In this document: one piece after another, positions 44,401-56,227 of the stretch
Layout: each line of letters opens with the position of its first letter
How positions within the stretch are numbered: the first letter of the stretch is position 1
Assembly (NCBI RefSeq): GCF_905475465.1
Contig: NC_062236.1
Coordinates: forward strand, 2,366,001-2,430,000
DNA from: Pieris napi
Taxonomy: Eukaryota > Arthropoda > Insecta > Lepidoptera > Pieridae
Direction: 5' to 3'
Length of the DNA: 64,000 bases
The notes under the pieces: model-generated
The model's input: only the letters and a program-made list of their open reading frames with translations
The model's database searches: none
Told to the model about the DNA's origin: nothing
Made by a program: the position numbers and the translations under genes

Positions 44401-47400
44401 ATAGAATAGCCTTTTTAGTACCATGAACGTATTTTAATTTCAAGATCTAGTTTGTAAATTTTGTCGTTTAATCTGGAATGTAGGGTCAAATTGGATGACG
44501 GAATGCCTTGTCTATATGGGACACGAATGTTAAATTTACATAAAATGCTGGAGCAATCGTGGAGAATGTAATAATTTGATACATTTCTCGACTGATATAT
44601 ATACATATATATATCTAATGAATAGCAGTCATTATCTATTCAATAATGTATATTATAATCACAGGAGTGGAATGATGAATTGGCGCTTTTGGCACAGCGT
44701 TGGGCTGATCAATGCTTGAGTAACGACTTGATGGATGAGTGTACAGGTAACATTTGGCATGTTTCTATTTCCTTTATACAAGCTAATTCCGTTTGTTTTT
44801 TTTAATATAACAGTGGCTCGGCTCAACTGATGTTAAGTGATACTGTTACCGGCAAACATCTTTTTTCAAATGTTTGCGCAGAATCGATTTTTAGGTATCT
44901 ACTTGGGGGATAGTGACGTGTCGATTGCGTGATTGGTAAATCAGTTGATGTTTGTGTTTGTGTGTGTATGTGTACGATGCGCAAACTTTCCGTAACTCTC
45001 TTGTTTAATGCTCAAGAATTTTGCCGATATCTGTACCGCCGCTTAGCTTACATTGCGAGAGAGCTCGCAGGTTGCCGGCCTTATGAAGATACCTACAGTT
45101 CCGCGTCACTATGTTCTCTTTTATACAGTGCCAAACTTAGAGAGTCACACGCTTAACCACTAGCCTTACACTATCATATAAATAGTAATTCAATTAGTGC
45201 CTTTTAAATAAAATTCTTTTTTTATTTCATTCTTGTATGGCGGTGAATTTTTAGGATCCTGTAGTGATGCAGCATCTTTTAAACATGACTTGTAATGGTT
45301 CTTACATAACCAACTTAAAATTTACTATCTTCTTTTACTTCATTAAATGACCGTTTTCTTTTCTCTGTCTTTCCTGTATTGGATATAAGTTTTTACCTAC
45401 GTTTTCTAAGTTCTTTCAAAATTCTTCAACAATGAAAACCTTTACTGAATAATTGAATAAATTAAAATTATATTGTATACAACATTTGCTGCTTCACGGA
45501 ATCATTTGAAACTTCTTCAACTTTGTTGTTCAACTAAATTTGAAAAGATATTAACAGCTATAGCTAATAGCTAGCTATCTTACAGTTTTTGTATTTACTA
45601 GTATAACAAATTGAATTACGCTATATTAAATATATTAACTTACGGTACATTAATTTATTATTGTACGTATCATAACAATAATTACCCTTTAGATAAAGAG
45701 CAGTGTAACCTACTTACCTCTACTTACCTATTAGATTAACAAATGATCATGAAACAGATACAAAAATCTGGGGCCCAGACCTAAAAAGAATGGAGCGCCA
45801 CCGATTAAATAGATAAATACAGTGGTAAAATATGATTCTTAATCACGAATATTTAATACAAGTAAATGGTAAATGGTAAATAATTTTATACAAGAAAACG
45901 TTAATCAAATAAAAATCAAACGGGCATCTCATAGCCATGAGTTAGCCCGAATCTTACCCTATATTATGTGAAGGCAAACGCCTGTCTAACTAGTATTAAA
46001 AATGTAAAATTTTTTATTTTTCAAGGTAACGGAACAATCGGTCAAAACATAGGCACACTGTACGGTGAAGCACCAAGTCTCAGTCCCGCCACATTAGTCG
46101 ATCTGTGGTATATGGAGCTACTTAGTTTTAATTCAAACATCATATCTGATTATCGACCGTAAGTACGATTTAAGTGTTACCCCCAAATAATCATAACTGT
46201 GTTATTTATCTTTATATTTATCTAATATATAACATTTTTGTGTAATTAAACTCCTCCGAGAAGGCCCGATTGATTTTCGTGAAATTTTGTGTGCATATCG
46301 TTAGGTCTGCGAATCGGACAACATCTATTTTTTATTCCCCTAAATGTTAAGGGTCCACCCTTACATTTTATTTTTTTTTATTTTTTAGATCAATTCTTCT
46401 CGATCTTTGATCTTTTTTTTATGATACAACATAAAAAAAACATACAACCCTTAATTTTCACCCCTCTACGATCAACCTATATTTTTTATTTGTTAATTTA
46501 AAACTTATGACTCATTGGTTTACTGGTTAGTACCCTGACTGCGAATCCATGGGTCCCGGGTTCGATCCCCGGCTGAGACGAACATCGATGTGATGATTAT
46601 TTGGTGTTGTGCTTAGGTCTTGGGTGTTTAAATATGTATTTATATGTCAATCTATCTATATAATAATATGTATGTATATCCGTTGCCTAGTACCCATAAC
46701 AAAAGCTTCACCAGCTTAGCATGGGACTAGGTCAATTGGTGTGAATTGTCTTTAAAAAAAAAAGACTTAAACCCTTAGGCTTAGGAGAAAAATTTACAGA
46801 AAAACCTAAAAAGTTTTGATTCCGGAAAACCGTCTCTAGGGTAGCTTAGCAAAATGTCCCATGTTGGTTTGTACTAAAAAGGTAGGTAAAGTAAAATCAC
46901 ATTAAGGAGAAACGAAGTTCGTAGCGGCAGCTAGTATCTCTATATATTTTATAACTAAAATACCTATTTTAATAGTTCTACAACGACACGCCACGCACAC
47001 TATGAGTATTTCACCCAACTTATATGGGCAAACAATAGACAAGTTGGATGCGGCGCTGTCAAATTTCAGGTAAACTTTTGCAGTATAATTCAGTTAAGCA
47101 TGGAGCAAACATACTGTAATTATAAACGTGATAGTTATATGTTACAAATAGTATGAAGACGGCTGTCTTGCTGTTGGATTTGCCACCATCATTATTTTTT
47201 ATAAAATAAATCAGTGGCGCTCCTCTTTAGGTCTTGGCCTCAGATTCCTGAATCTATTTCATGATCATTTTTAAGGCAAGTAGGTGATCAGCCTCCAGTG
47301 TTTTTGGGTCTAAGACATGTCGGTTTCCTCATGATGTTTTCCTTCACGTTGTTCGAGCGAATGTTAAATGCGCACATAGAAAGAAAGTACATGGGTGCAC

Positions 47401-49926
47401 AGCTTGGGATCGAACCTACCTATCGACCTCAGGTATGAGAGTCGCTCATTATTTTGTATACTTTTCAATATTAGCAATAAAACTTTTTATAAAATCTTAA
47501 TTTTCAATCTTATTCTAATGCCATCTAGTCTGAATTTTTGTATGTGCACTGTTATGTTATAAAAGATTACCTGTGTTTTGTTCTCTATGTTTTATTTTTG
47601 TTAGAGTGTAGGGGTCTTTAAAACCTGGGTCGCTTAAACCCTGGACGCCCTTGGATTAGGTTATGTAGCGTTTCATCGATTGAAATTTGGAAACAAATAT
47701 TTTTCCGTACTATCAAATGTTCTTTGCTAAAAATATAACGTATAAATAATGCTTTTCAGGAAAGATCAGGAATTAAAAATAGAACAGTTCAGAGACTAGT
47801 GTGCAATTTCCTGCCCGGCGGCAATATAAAGGAGCAAAGTGTTTATAATGAAGGAAATCCTTGCAGTGACTGTCCTTTTAAAAGTGACTGTGATTCAAAA
47901 TATACATTTCTTTGCGGTAAAAACTTAAATAAATGTGTTTATAAATATATTTGGTCTCAGGTTTTGCTAATTACTTTTAAGCATTAACGAAAGCAACTTG
48001 GTTAGGCTTTGTTTGTAAGTGACATTGATAAGTAGTATAAAATCACCTGCGTCTTATTCCCTTAATATATGGAACTAGCCGTTTCGCGCCCGCTTTGCTC
48101 TTTTGTTTTTATTAGCGGGAAAAATTTTCATAAAAGTAAAACAGAAATAAAAAAATGAAGGAACGTTGGAATTTAAATAAATAGCCATAAACCATCTAGG
48201 AAAAATTTCGCATCGAATGGTGGTAGTTTCATGTCGATACGATCAGTGGTTTAAGCGTGAAAGAGCCTCAAACGAACACCATTTTCTTTATATATATATA
48301 TATATATATATATAGATATAGATATATAGATAACATACGTATTATAATCGACTCCTAAACGTGACAGTAATAAGTTAATGGATATAAAAAAATCGTGTTA
48401 GTATAAATAGGGACACACATAGTATGGTTTATGTTAACTGTAAAATTTTATGATATATTTCTTCATACAGGGCAGATTAGTGTCTTGAAAGAAAATGTCG
48501 AAAGGAGAGTCAACGACCTATATTCGAATATTTTAATAACCAACACTTCGACAGACTTAGATACCAATAAAGATTATTCCAATGAAAAATTAAGAGAATC
48601 AAGCAATGATACAGAAACAGATATCGCATTTGATTTGTATGCACATCTCTTTAACGTCAGCAACTACGAACATACTACAAAAAAGGAAAGTACTACTTTT
48701 TGTAAAAACCTGTTGGCTGTCGATGAGTTCATAGACTTATTGAGAAAGAAATTAAGTACAGATAATATATTTAGAGAACTATTACTTACAAAAGCTCCTG
48801 GCGGAGAAAGTCAATATACTGATGCTAAGATAGATGCCATAGTAAGTAAAATATATAGCAAAAAAACACAATCCACAACGACAAAGCCAACGGACAGTGA
48901 TGTCATGAATTCTACACTACTTGCAAATTTAATCGAAGCTGTCATATTTCGGAATCGAGGTAATATTATAATTAACTTCATATGTAAATAAAAAATATTA
49001 TTTAAAAAAATAAAACCTGGAAGAGATCGCTCGAAAGCGATATGGCCGCCAGTTGCTCTCCTTTTTATTTAATTATGTCAATAATTGACATAATTATACA
49101 ATTATTGTACTATATTTATGTATATGCAACGAAGTGTTAATAAATAAATAAAAATAAAACGTTTATTTTCTCACAGATAAAATGACTACACTTGAAGTTG
49201 TGTTTCCCAGTACAGAAGTTATAGACGCAAAAACAGTTCAGATGCAAGCCGAATTAGGTGAAATACCACGTAACTTAGAATTTACTGGACATTACTTTTT
49301 CCCAGAAGATAGTGAAGAGGATCAAACTGATACGACAGAATCTTATTATGATCAGTCTAATATACCTGTATCTGAGATAATTATGGAACTTGAAGAATTA
49401 AAAAGAAAACAACAAACAAAAGATTTTGTAGAAGAAATTCTTGAATCTGATTCTAATCCAAACACAATAACAAAAAGTCATATTATACCAAGTGATAATA
49501 ATATGAATGGTAATTGATGTAAAATTTAAAGAGTAGAATGTACCGGTTGACTGATATACACTGTCAATACAAAAATCTTTAAATGTTTCTGTTTTGTTAC
49601 TTACAGATACAATTACATTAATAAGAGACAAAAATAATTTTGAAATTTGGAAACATGTGTTTATTGGTCCAAAAGGTATTGACAGAGAAAAGCGAGATAA
49701 AAGAAGTAAAACTCGACGTAAAATCGTTAGAAAATTATATCGCTACGGAGAAACAATATTAAGTTACGACGAACTGTTAAAAAATTTGGCGACAGATTTG
49801 AAGAAAATTAAATTAAACGCTAAATTCCATTGCTTTCATCACACAACTTCAACAACGACCTGCTCAAAAACTATATCCAAAATAAATTTATTTTCGTATA
49901 TTATTTATTTTTTAAATAGTCAGTGA
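41482..49926 (+). CDS. CAP/antigen-5-like secreted protein with long C-terminal extension, nine exons
   Basis: Exons with matching phases and GT-AG borders: 41482-41583, 42437-42589, 44665-44746, 46026-46158, 46976-47069, 47760-47916, 48471-48959, 49177-49509 and 49607-49926, giving 620 aa. Residues 1-15 are a signal peptide (MFLLIFLF...), followed by CELC and ICK cysteines. The CAP domain, about residues 55-225, shows KINSRRNKVASG, EWNDELALLAQRWADQC, IGQNIGTLYG, YFTQLIW, GCGAV and VCNFLPGGN, with a Cys-rich end NPCSDCPFKSDCD. From about 241 to 620 there is a charged, Asn/Thr-rich extension unlike ordinary antigen-5 proteins, ending in a Cys pair and a hydrophobic terminus. Both histidines of the usual CAP metal site are absent. 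The role is unknown; other insect CAP proteins occur in venom, saliva and reproductive tissue. Confidence 0.85.
43884..43931. other. perfect 20-bp hairpin
   Basis: ATGAAATAGAGCATCATCAC (43884-43903), an 8-base loop, then its exact reverse complement (43912-43931). It lies in intron 2 of the + CAP gene. It could be a small-RNA precursor, a transposon remnant or the ends of a palindromic insertion; no longer flanking pairing is visible. Confidence 0.6.
45735..45808 (+). repeat. SINE 3' portion
   Basis: 'aaatgatcatgaaacagata', 'aatctggggcccagaccta' and 'gcgccaccga', the terminal part only. It lies in intron 3 of the + CAP gene. Confidence 0.65.
46221..46934 (+). mobile_element. non-autonomous Helitron containing a SINE
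   Basis: Starts A|TCTAATATATAACATTT and ends with the hairpin ACGAA-g-TTCGT, 'agcggcag', then CTAG|T. Its 5' half matches the minus-strand Helitron at 1681-1971. A SINE of the second family (46505-46760) sits inside. It fills nearly the whole of CAP intron 4 (46159-46975). Confidence 0.65.
46505..46760 (+). repeat. second tRNA-derived SINE family
   Basis: tRNA-like head 'ttggtttactggttagta' (A box) and GGTTCGATCCC (B box), then 'gagacgaacatcgatgtg', 'ccgttgcctagtacccataa' and 'gactaggtcaattggtgtga', ending in an A-run. It is the partner of 6411-6655. Confidence 0.75.
47208..47455 (-). repeat. tRNA-derived SINE
   Basis: 'cagtggcgctcctctttagg' through 'gtttttgggtctaagacatg', 'gttcgagcgaatgttaaatg', to 'gggtgcacagcttgggatcg'. 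It has internal deletions. It lies in CAP intron 5. Confidence 0.75.
48075..48330 (-). mobile_element. non-autonomous Helitron
   Basis: Second copy of the element at 16794-17181: CTAG end 'ctagccgtttcgcgcccgct', core 'aaaaatttcgcatcgaatgg' and an AT-repeat at the other end expanded to a (TA)n/GATA tract. It lies in CAP intron 6. Confidence 0.6.
49920..49926. other. shared stop palindrome TCAGTGA
   Basis: The + gene stops with TGA at 49924-49926; the - gene stops with TGA read from 49922 to 49920. Each 3' UTR must therefore be antisense to the other gene's last exon. The first AATAAA after the + stop lies near 50066, inside the - gene's last exon. On the minus strand an AATAAA lies near 49901-49911, inside the + gene's last exon. 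Confidence 0.85.
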
Positions 49927-52040
49927 AAAATATAATTACTAGAAAATAATGTTAATATTAATAGCCAAGCATTGTATTGTTTTTCATTTGCCAAATTACA
50001 TGAACACTTGTCTGATTGTATTTTTTTGTTTAAATTCCAATTTTTCATCAGTTTATTCACGACCAAATAAAATAAATCTCCATACGACAATGAACCATAA
50101 CTTTCAGATTCTCTTTTCTTAATAAATTTCTTTTCACTAGTTGTTCTTTTATTTCTGAGATAATCATTTTCACATTCACAGGTTTCCGATTCTATACCTT
50201 CGTGTTTGCTTTGAGCTAGATCTTTGTCCTTATTCTGTACAAAAGGTAGAATAGTGTTAGGGGAAACATTTAAAATTTCTTGTAGCTTTGAATCCCTTCT
50301 AACATTTAATGATCGTTTTTCACAATAATCTTCATCACTTCCATCTTCGATTTCAGGCTCAGTACTGGGTGTTGGGATTGTGTCCATTTTATTTCGATTC
50401 ATGAAGTCACGTGTACAAGTTGAAGTTCGCGTGCAGCCTTCAACATAGCCAGGAGGAGTTCGAGAGCCTCTGTTGCCGACATCCGCATTTCCTTCATTAT
50501 CCCCTAACGATGCAGCGGTCCAAGTACACGTTAACTTTCTCGTGCAATGTTTTAAACGTATAAAAGGGGTATTTGCTGTATACTCTGATGTGCTGGATTC
50601 GGTTTGTGTGGCGGTTTCTTCAGATTGGGGTGGTGCTGATTCACCTGCACGACGTGCATTAATATCAGCAGTATTAAGTTTTCTTAGCCGTAACAGTTCA
50701 TCGAATGACAAAAACTTCTCGGTGGCAAATTTTTTATGGCTTACATTCATGGATATTGTAATTGGTTCAGTCACTTTAACAAGGTTTTGTGTATTAGATG
50801 ATTTTATTGGCTTCCGTTTACGTGTTCTTTTAGTAAAGCCTAACGTGGTATATCTTATCGATTTTAATTGGTGCTGTTTTTTATCAAATTCATCTTCTTG
50901 CCAAAATGGTTTAAAAGTAATGTCTCCTCTTCTTTTTCTTTCACTACAAATATTTAAAGACAAACAATTAGCATTGTTCAAATTGAAATATTAAAAAGGA
51001 TACAATCTAAGCTTTCTACCTTGAATCGAGCAACTTTTTGGATTTTCGTAATAAAAATCGTGTAGGTACATCTGATTTCGGAAATTCGTTATCTTTGAAT
51101 TTTAATTCTGTTTTTGGTGTATCAAACAAGCTGTAATCATTCGCAGCATACTTATCGTAAGGTTTTTTATATTCATCTATTAAGATTTTACTTGGCCTGT
51201 GTTCTTCCAAATTTCTCCTCATTGGACAGTTGTTTGATTGTTGACCGGCTGTTATACATTCACAATTATTGTTTTGAAGGCATGGTGATAGATGAACTGA
51301 GGTTAAAGATTGACATTGGCAAAGATTTTGTGTATTCTGGCAAAAGAATTGTTTGGTAGTAGTATCCATTTTTTGATCGTATGCAGCACAATTATTATTC
51401 TGTCCCCTAGTGCACAGCTTTAGTGGACTAAATGAAGTCCAACAAGTGGGTGACACGTAATCGTTTGAAATCTTTGTATCAGATTTCCGAGTGCATTGTT
51501 GAACGCGATTTCTTCTATAAAATCCAGTTGAATAATATTCCGGAATAGGGCTTGCGGTATCGAACTTTCTAAATTGACTTTGATCCGGATGCAGATAATC
51601 AAACTCATCGGTGTGATCATGACTATGATATATGCGGGAATGCCCTCTTTCTCTTTGGATAATATGACTCTCAGTTCTTCCAGCATTAGGTGGGCTCCAG
51701 CGTACCTCCTTATTATCCCTCTTTAAAACTGAAACTAAATCCTAATATTAAATTTTCTTCTCTATTACCTATAGCAATAAAACAGTGAACTGTTCTTACC
51801 AGAATATTTTTTACTGTTTTCAGTATTTTGACCACTAATTAAATCCTTTACCATATCGTTATGAAGATATCTGATAGGATCAATTTCACTCGTGACTGGA
51901 TTAATAAGCAAACTAGTTGGCGTTGTTAACCCTGCAATCCAATTACGTTCAGAGGCGATTATATATGCATTACACATGTATAGCGATGAAACTGGGATAC
52001 ATCCTAGTAGTATTGCATAGATTTGGAAAGACCCATACAT
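49920..52040 (-). CDS. Cys-containing secreted protein, three exons; may be the 3' half of the CAP gene upstream
   Basis: Minus-strand exons 51800-52040, 51020-51728 and 49920-50943 join in phase (1, 2) to 657 aa. The start ATG is preceded by two in-frame stops. Residues 1-25 form a signal-peptide-like segment (IYAILLGCIPVSSLYMC). A Cys-rich middle follows (FFCQNTQNLCQCQ, NNNCECITAGQQ, NNCPM), then two copies of a CTR-x-x-TCT motif (HCTRKLTCTW, GCTRTSTCTRD) and a lysine/serine-rich part. The end is KCSCN plus a hydrophobic terminus (AWLLILTLF). I recognise no named domain. The exon 2 acceptor phase also fits the donor of the minus CAP gene at 56573, so a joined transcript is possible. Its last exon overlaps the + CAP gene by 7 bp. 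Confidence 0.7.
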
Positions 52041-52459
52041 TTATTACAATGAATATAAGTTAGAATGTAAGTTTAGGTGAAGATCACGTATTTAGGATTG
52101 TTTAATAATTTAATTTGTAAATAAAGTAAATAAATTGTGTAGCTCCGTAATATTGAGTGCTAAAAAATAATTTCGTACACTGTTCTTGAGACTGCGACGT
52201 CACAAAACACAAATCGAAGTGTCGTCCGTGTAGTGGAACTACCGATTTCACACAATATCACGTAAGTTCTTGAATTTCAACAAAAGTATCTCCAAAAAGT
52301 GATAATTAGAGGTTAGAAATTCACCAATCATATTGAGCATAGACAAAAGATCAATGACATTGACACTTGTCACAGCAACAGCTAACTAGTGTTGCCAGAG
52401 CAAGTAAATAAAAACTACCACTAATTACGTTCCATAACACGCAGATTTAGTTTACAAGA

Positions 52460-53224
52460 ATGGAAGATCAGTTTCAACTATTGTTTGATAAAATGAAGAA
52501 TGAAATCTTGAACCAAACAATAGAATTGAAAGATTCGATAACAAATAATATAATGGAGAGATTAGACGAAAAACTTCAACCTATTATAACAGAAAATAGA
52601 AACTTAAAAATAAAAGTAGAAAATCTCGAAAAGGAAGTAGAAAGTTTAAAAAGAGGAAAGAAGCAAAACAATTTGATAATGTTTGGAGTAAATGAAGGCG
52701 AAAGGTCTACACAAGAATTAATACAAAATACAATACATATTTTCAAAACTGACCTTGACATACAATTACAAGAACATGAGATAAACAAAATATATCGTCT
52801 AGGAAAGGGAAAGTCTTCTGGAAAACCAAGACCAATTCTGATTTCCTTTACGAGCGAATGGAAGAAGAATGAAGTTATGGGAAAGAAGAAAAACTTCAAA
52901 AATGTATATGTTACAGAAGACTACACAAAGGAAGTAATAGAGAAAAGGAAAACGTTGCAGGCGCAGCTAAAAGAGGAGAGAGAAAAGGGAAATATCGCGT
53001 ACCTGAAATTTGACAAACTAGTAGTAAAAGAAAAAAATACTAACATAAATAAGGAAAAGCGCAAAAGAGAAACGTCATCATCCCCACAAAACAATGCTCA
53101 ACCAAGGAAACAACAAACTCTAATGCCGCCGATTAACAATAGACCAAATGCTTTCGACGTAATGAGGATTAGAGCTAATTCTCTTTCGTCTTTTCCCGCT
53201 AAGACAACAACTAACAAAGAATAA
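52460..53224 (+). CDS. LINE ORF1, nucleic-acid-binding protein
   Basis: 254 aa from ATG. Residues about 18-68 form a heptad-rich coiled coil (TENRNLKIKVENLEKEVESL). The middle part, NNLIMFGVNEGERS through HEINKIYRLGKG to RPILISFTS, follows the RRM-like/transposase-22 pattern of LINE ORF1 proteins: YRLGK and RPIL with a β-strand. The tail is basic and Pro/Gln-rich. These proteins coat the element RNA and chaperone strand transfer. It ends 39 nt before ORF2. Confidence 0.8.
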   Translation: MEDQFQLLFDKMKNEILNQTIELKDSITNNIMERLDEKLQPIITENRNLKIKVENLEKEVESLKRGKKQNNLIMFGVNEGERSTQELIQNTIHIFKTDLDIQLQEHEINKIYRLGKGKSSGKPRPILISFTSEWKKNEVMGKKKNFKNVYVTEDYTKEVIEKRKTLQAQLKEEREKGNIAYLKFDKLVVKEKNTNINKEKRKRETSSSPQNNAQPRKQQTLMPPINNRPNAFDVMRIRANSLSSFPAKTTTNKE

Positions 53225-53263
53225 CAATTAACTGTCGGTAAACGGAAAAATAAACAGCTCAAC

Positions 53264-56227
53264 ATGAACCAACATAAAATAACAAAACAAAATACTTCCC
53301 CAAGCCGACTGGTCATCGTGGGGAAAAATGACCACGACCCTCTAAAGGAAAATAACACTAACATGAAAAATAACACTAACATGAAAAACAAAGTAAATGA
53401 CATCCACATAGCAACTATTAACTGTCGATCTCTTAGAACACCTGAAAAACTCCAAGAACTAGAGCTGGCAATAGAAGAGTTAAAGTGGGATATTATAGGT
53501 ATTAGCGAAATGCGCAGATTTGGAGAAGGTATAGAAAACCATGGCAAATACGTACTACATTATAAAGGGGAGACGCCCGGGCTGTATGGAGTTGGATTCA
53601 TGGTGAAAGCAAATCTAGTCAACAACATAGAAGAACTTAGTGGATTCTCGGAACGTATTGCAATCCTTAATATAAAACTGCCCGTGAACGGAGATAAAGA
53701 AGAGAGATGGTCTATTATACAGGCATATTCACCAACTGAATCTGATAAAAAAGAGGACGTAAAAACAATTGAGGAATTCTATGAAAATCTCCAAAACGCT
53801 ATTGATAACGCACACAAAAACGTCATCGTGATGGGAGACTTTAATGGACAAATTGGGATTCAAAATAGTGGGGAAGAAAATACCATAGGAAACTATGGGT
53901 ATGGAAATAGAAGCAAAAACGGAACAAGACTAGTAAACTTTGCACTGGAAAACAGATTAAGTATTCTAAACAGTTTTTATAAAAGGAAACCATCAAAAAA
54001 ATGGACATGGATCTCACCCAATGGACAATATAGGAATGAAATCGATTTTATTATGTCTAATAATAGAAAAGCCTTCAAGAACATTTCGATCATAAACAAT
54101 TTAAACTTCCACACAGACCATAGGATGGTTCGAGTTGCGATGTCAGGAATGTTCAAGAAAACAAGACGATTTCAAAATAAACAATTAGCGGTACAATACT
54201 CAGGTGACCCTAAACTATTACTTAATAATCTTCAAACATCTCTAGATGCCGCGGAATTAGAGAAGAAAGAATATCCATCGATACAAGAAAAATACAACCT
54301 ATTACTAAATCAACTAAAAACAGTAACCAGAAAAACAAACAAAAGTATCAAGAAAGAAGTCTCACTTACAATCAAACAATTATTACAAGAACGAAAAGAA
54401 CTTTTACGACAAAAGGAAATTAAAGGAAACCGCCAAAGAGTAACAGAAGTAAGCAAAAAGATCAGTGAACAACTTAGGAAAGAAAGAAAAACTAAAAGAT
54501 CTAATACAATGAAAAGTTACATAGAAAAGACAGGAGGAATAAAAAAGGCATTGAAGGAGTTAAACTACAAAAAGGACTGGATACCAAGTATGAGAAAGAA
54601 AGATGGCAATAATACAGGTAAAAGACTCGAAATATTAAAAATCGCTACAGAATTCTACCGAAACTTATACCGAAGTCAAAAAGAGAAAGACACTATAAAA
54701 GAAAACGACGAAATAACTAATGAAGAATATATACCGGAAATAATGAAGGAAGAAACCATAAAAGCAATAAATACACAAAAACTCGATAAAGCCCCTGGAT
54801 CTGATCTTGTTACAAACGAACTTCTAAAAGCAACGTTACCAGTAATCGCTCCAAGACTTACAGATATATTTAATGAAATTATCAAAACGGAAAACATTCC
54901 AGAGGATTGGACAAAATCTACAATTATACTACTACATAAAAAAGGTGACAAAGGAGATATAGCAAATTACAGACCAATCAGTTTAATGTCCAATATTTAC
55001 AAAGTGTTTTCAAAAATAATATTATCTAGAATCACAAACACACTTGAAGAAAATCAACCCAAAGAACAAGCTGGATTCCGTAGACATTTTTCAACAATAG
55101 ACCACATACACGCCCTTAGACAAATACTCCAGAAATTTAAAGAATATAACAAAATTTACTACATAGGGTTCGTGGATTTCAACAAAGCATTCGACACACT
55201 TGAACATAGATTTATCTGGGACGCATTAAAAGATCAAGGCGTACATGCAAAATACATACGGATACTGAAAAACGTATACACAAAAAGCACCGCACAAGTA
55301 AAACTAGAATCTATAGGCGAAGAATTTCCGGTTGAGAGAGGTGTACGCCAGGGAGACCCAATTTCACCAAAAATATTTGCAGCAGTTCTGGAAATGATAT
55401 TCAGAAATCTGGATTGGACGAATAAAGGACTAAATATAAATGGCGAAAATCTGAGTCACCTACGCTTTGCAGACGACCTAATCTTATTTTCGGAAAACCC
55501 GAAAACCCTAAAGGAAATGTTGCAACAGTTAGCGGAAGAAAGTAAGAAGGCAGGCCTGTCAATGAACTTAACGAAAACAAAAGTAATGTCTAACTCCTCA
55601 CAAACAGAGTCCATAACAGTAAATGATGAAGAAATAGAGTATGTAAAGGAGTATGTGTATTTGGGACAGTTAATATCTACTGAGGAATGTATGCAAAAAG
55701 AAATAGAAAGAAGAATAACTAATACTTGGAAGAGATATTGGTCACTCAGTGAAGTCATGAAGAACCAGGATATGTCTATGAGGAACAAGAGGAGAATATA
55801 CAATATGTGTATCTTACCATGCTTACTATATGGGTGCCAAACATGGGCATTGACAGAAGAACAAGCAAGGAAAATAAAAGTTTGTCAGAATGGAATGGAG
55901 AGAAGCACAATAGGAATTAAAAGAAAAGACCGAGTTAAACTAAAATGTATCAAAAACAAAACAAAATTTAAGAATGCATACACAACATACAGGTGCTTAA
56001 AGTGGAGGTGGGCTGGACATATGATAAGAGAGAAGAAGGAGAAATGGACGAGAATAATAACAGAATGGCAACCACGAGATAGTAAAAGAAACAGAGGCAG
56101 ACAGACTAGAAGATGGGAGGACGACATCAAAAAAGTGGCGGGCCCAATATGGACGCGCATAGCGAAAAATAGAACAGAGTGGAAATCTTTAGAGGAGGCC
56201 TATGTCGAAAGACAAGCTGAAATGTAG
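53264..56227 (+). CDS. LINE ORF2: APE endonuclease-reverse transcriptase
   Basis: 987 aa, uninterrupted. Endonuclease motifs: ATINCRSLRT (Asn), GISEMRR (Glu), IIQAYSPT (Tyr), VIVMGDFNGQIG (Asp, Asn), RNEIDFIM (Asp) and FHTDHRMV (Asp-His). Reverse transcriptase motifs: NYRPISLMSNIYKVFSKI, FVDFNKAFDTL (first catalytic Asp), GVRQGDPISP and RFADDLILFSE (the Asp pair, about residue 735). The C-terminus has LLYGCQTWAL, KWRWAGHM and RRWEDDIKKVAG, the RTE signature. It nicks target DNA and copies the element RNA there. All catalytic residues are present, so it may be active. Confidence 0.9.
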   Translation: MNQHKITKQNTSPSRLVIVGKNDHDPLKENNTNMKNNTNMKNKVNDIHIATINCRSLRTPEKLQELELAIEELKWDIIGISEMRRFGEGIENHGKYVLHYKGETPGLYGVGFMVKANLVNNIEELSGFSERIAILNIKLPVNGDKEERWSIIQAYSPTESDKKEDVKTIEEFYENLQNAIDNAHKNVIVMGDFNGQIGIQNSGEENTIGNYGYGNRSKNGTRLVNFALENRLSILNSFYKRKPSKKWTWISPNGQYRNEIDFIMSNNRKAFKNISIINNLNFHTDHRMVRVAMSGMFKKTRRFQNKQLAVQYSGDPKLLLNNLQTSLDAAELEKKEYPSIQEKYNLLLNQLKTVTRKTNKSIKKEVSLTIKQLLQERKELLRQKEIKGNRQRVTEVSKKISEQLRKERKTKRSNTMKSYIEKTGGIKKALKELNYKKDWIPSMRKKDGNNTGKRLEILKIATEFYRNLYRSQKEKDTIKENDEITNEEYIPEIMKEETIKAINTQKLDKAPGSDLVTNELLKATLPVIAPRLTDIFNEIIKTENIPEDWTKSTIILLHKKGDKGDIANYRPISLMSNIYKVFSKIILSRITNTLEENQPKEQAGFRRHFSTIDHIHALRQILQKFKEYNKIYYIGFVDFNKAFDTLEHRFIWDALKDQGVHAKYIRILKNVYTKSTAQVKLESIGEEFPVERGVRQGDPISPKIFAAVLEMIFRNLDWTNKGLNINGENLSHLRFADDLILFSENPKTLKEMLQQLAEESKKAGLSMNLTKTKVMSNSSQTESITVNDEEIEYVKEYVYLGQLISTEECMQKEIERRITNTWKRYWSLSEVMKNQDMSMRNKRRIYNMCILPCLLYGCQTWALTEEQARKIKVCQNGMERSTIGIKRKDRVKLKCIKNKTKFKNAYTTYRCLKWRWAGHMIREKKEKWTRIITEWQPRDSKRNRGRQTRRWEDDIKKVAGPIWTRIAKNRTEWKSLEEAYVERQAEM

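Noticed and set aside
46510..46580. Possible tRNA gene at the head of the second SINE family
   Set aside because: It has A and B boxes but continues into the SINE body shared with 6411-6655, and a proper acceptor stem does not close.
50473..50994. Plus-strand 173-codon frame
   Set aside because: Antisense of the last large exon of the minus gene at 49920-52040, which has matching splice phases; the plus frame lacks signal or domain.
51420..51686. Minus-strand 88-codon frame
   Set aside because: Wrong-frame read of exon 2 of the minus gene; the frame joined by phase continues from the 51728 acceptor.
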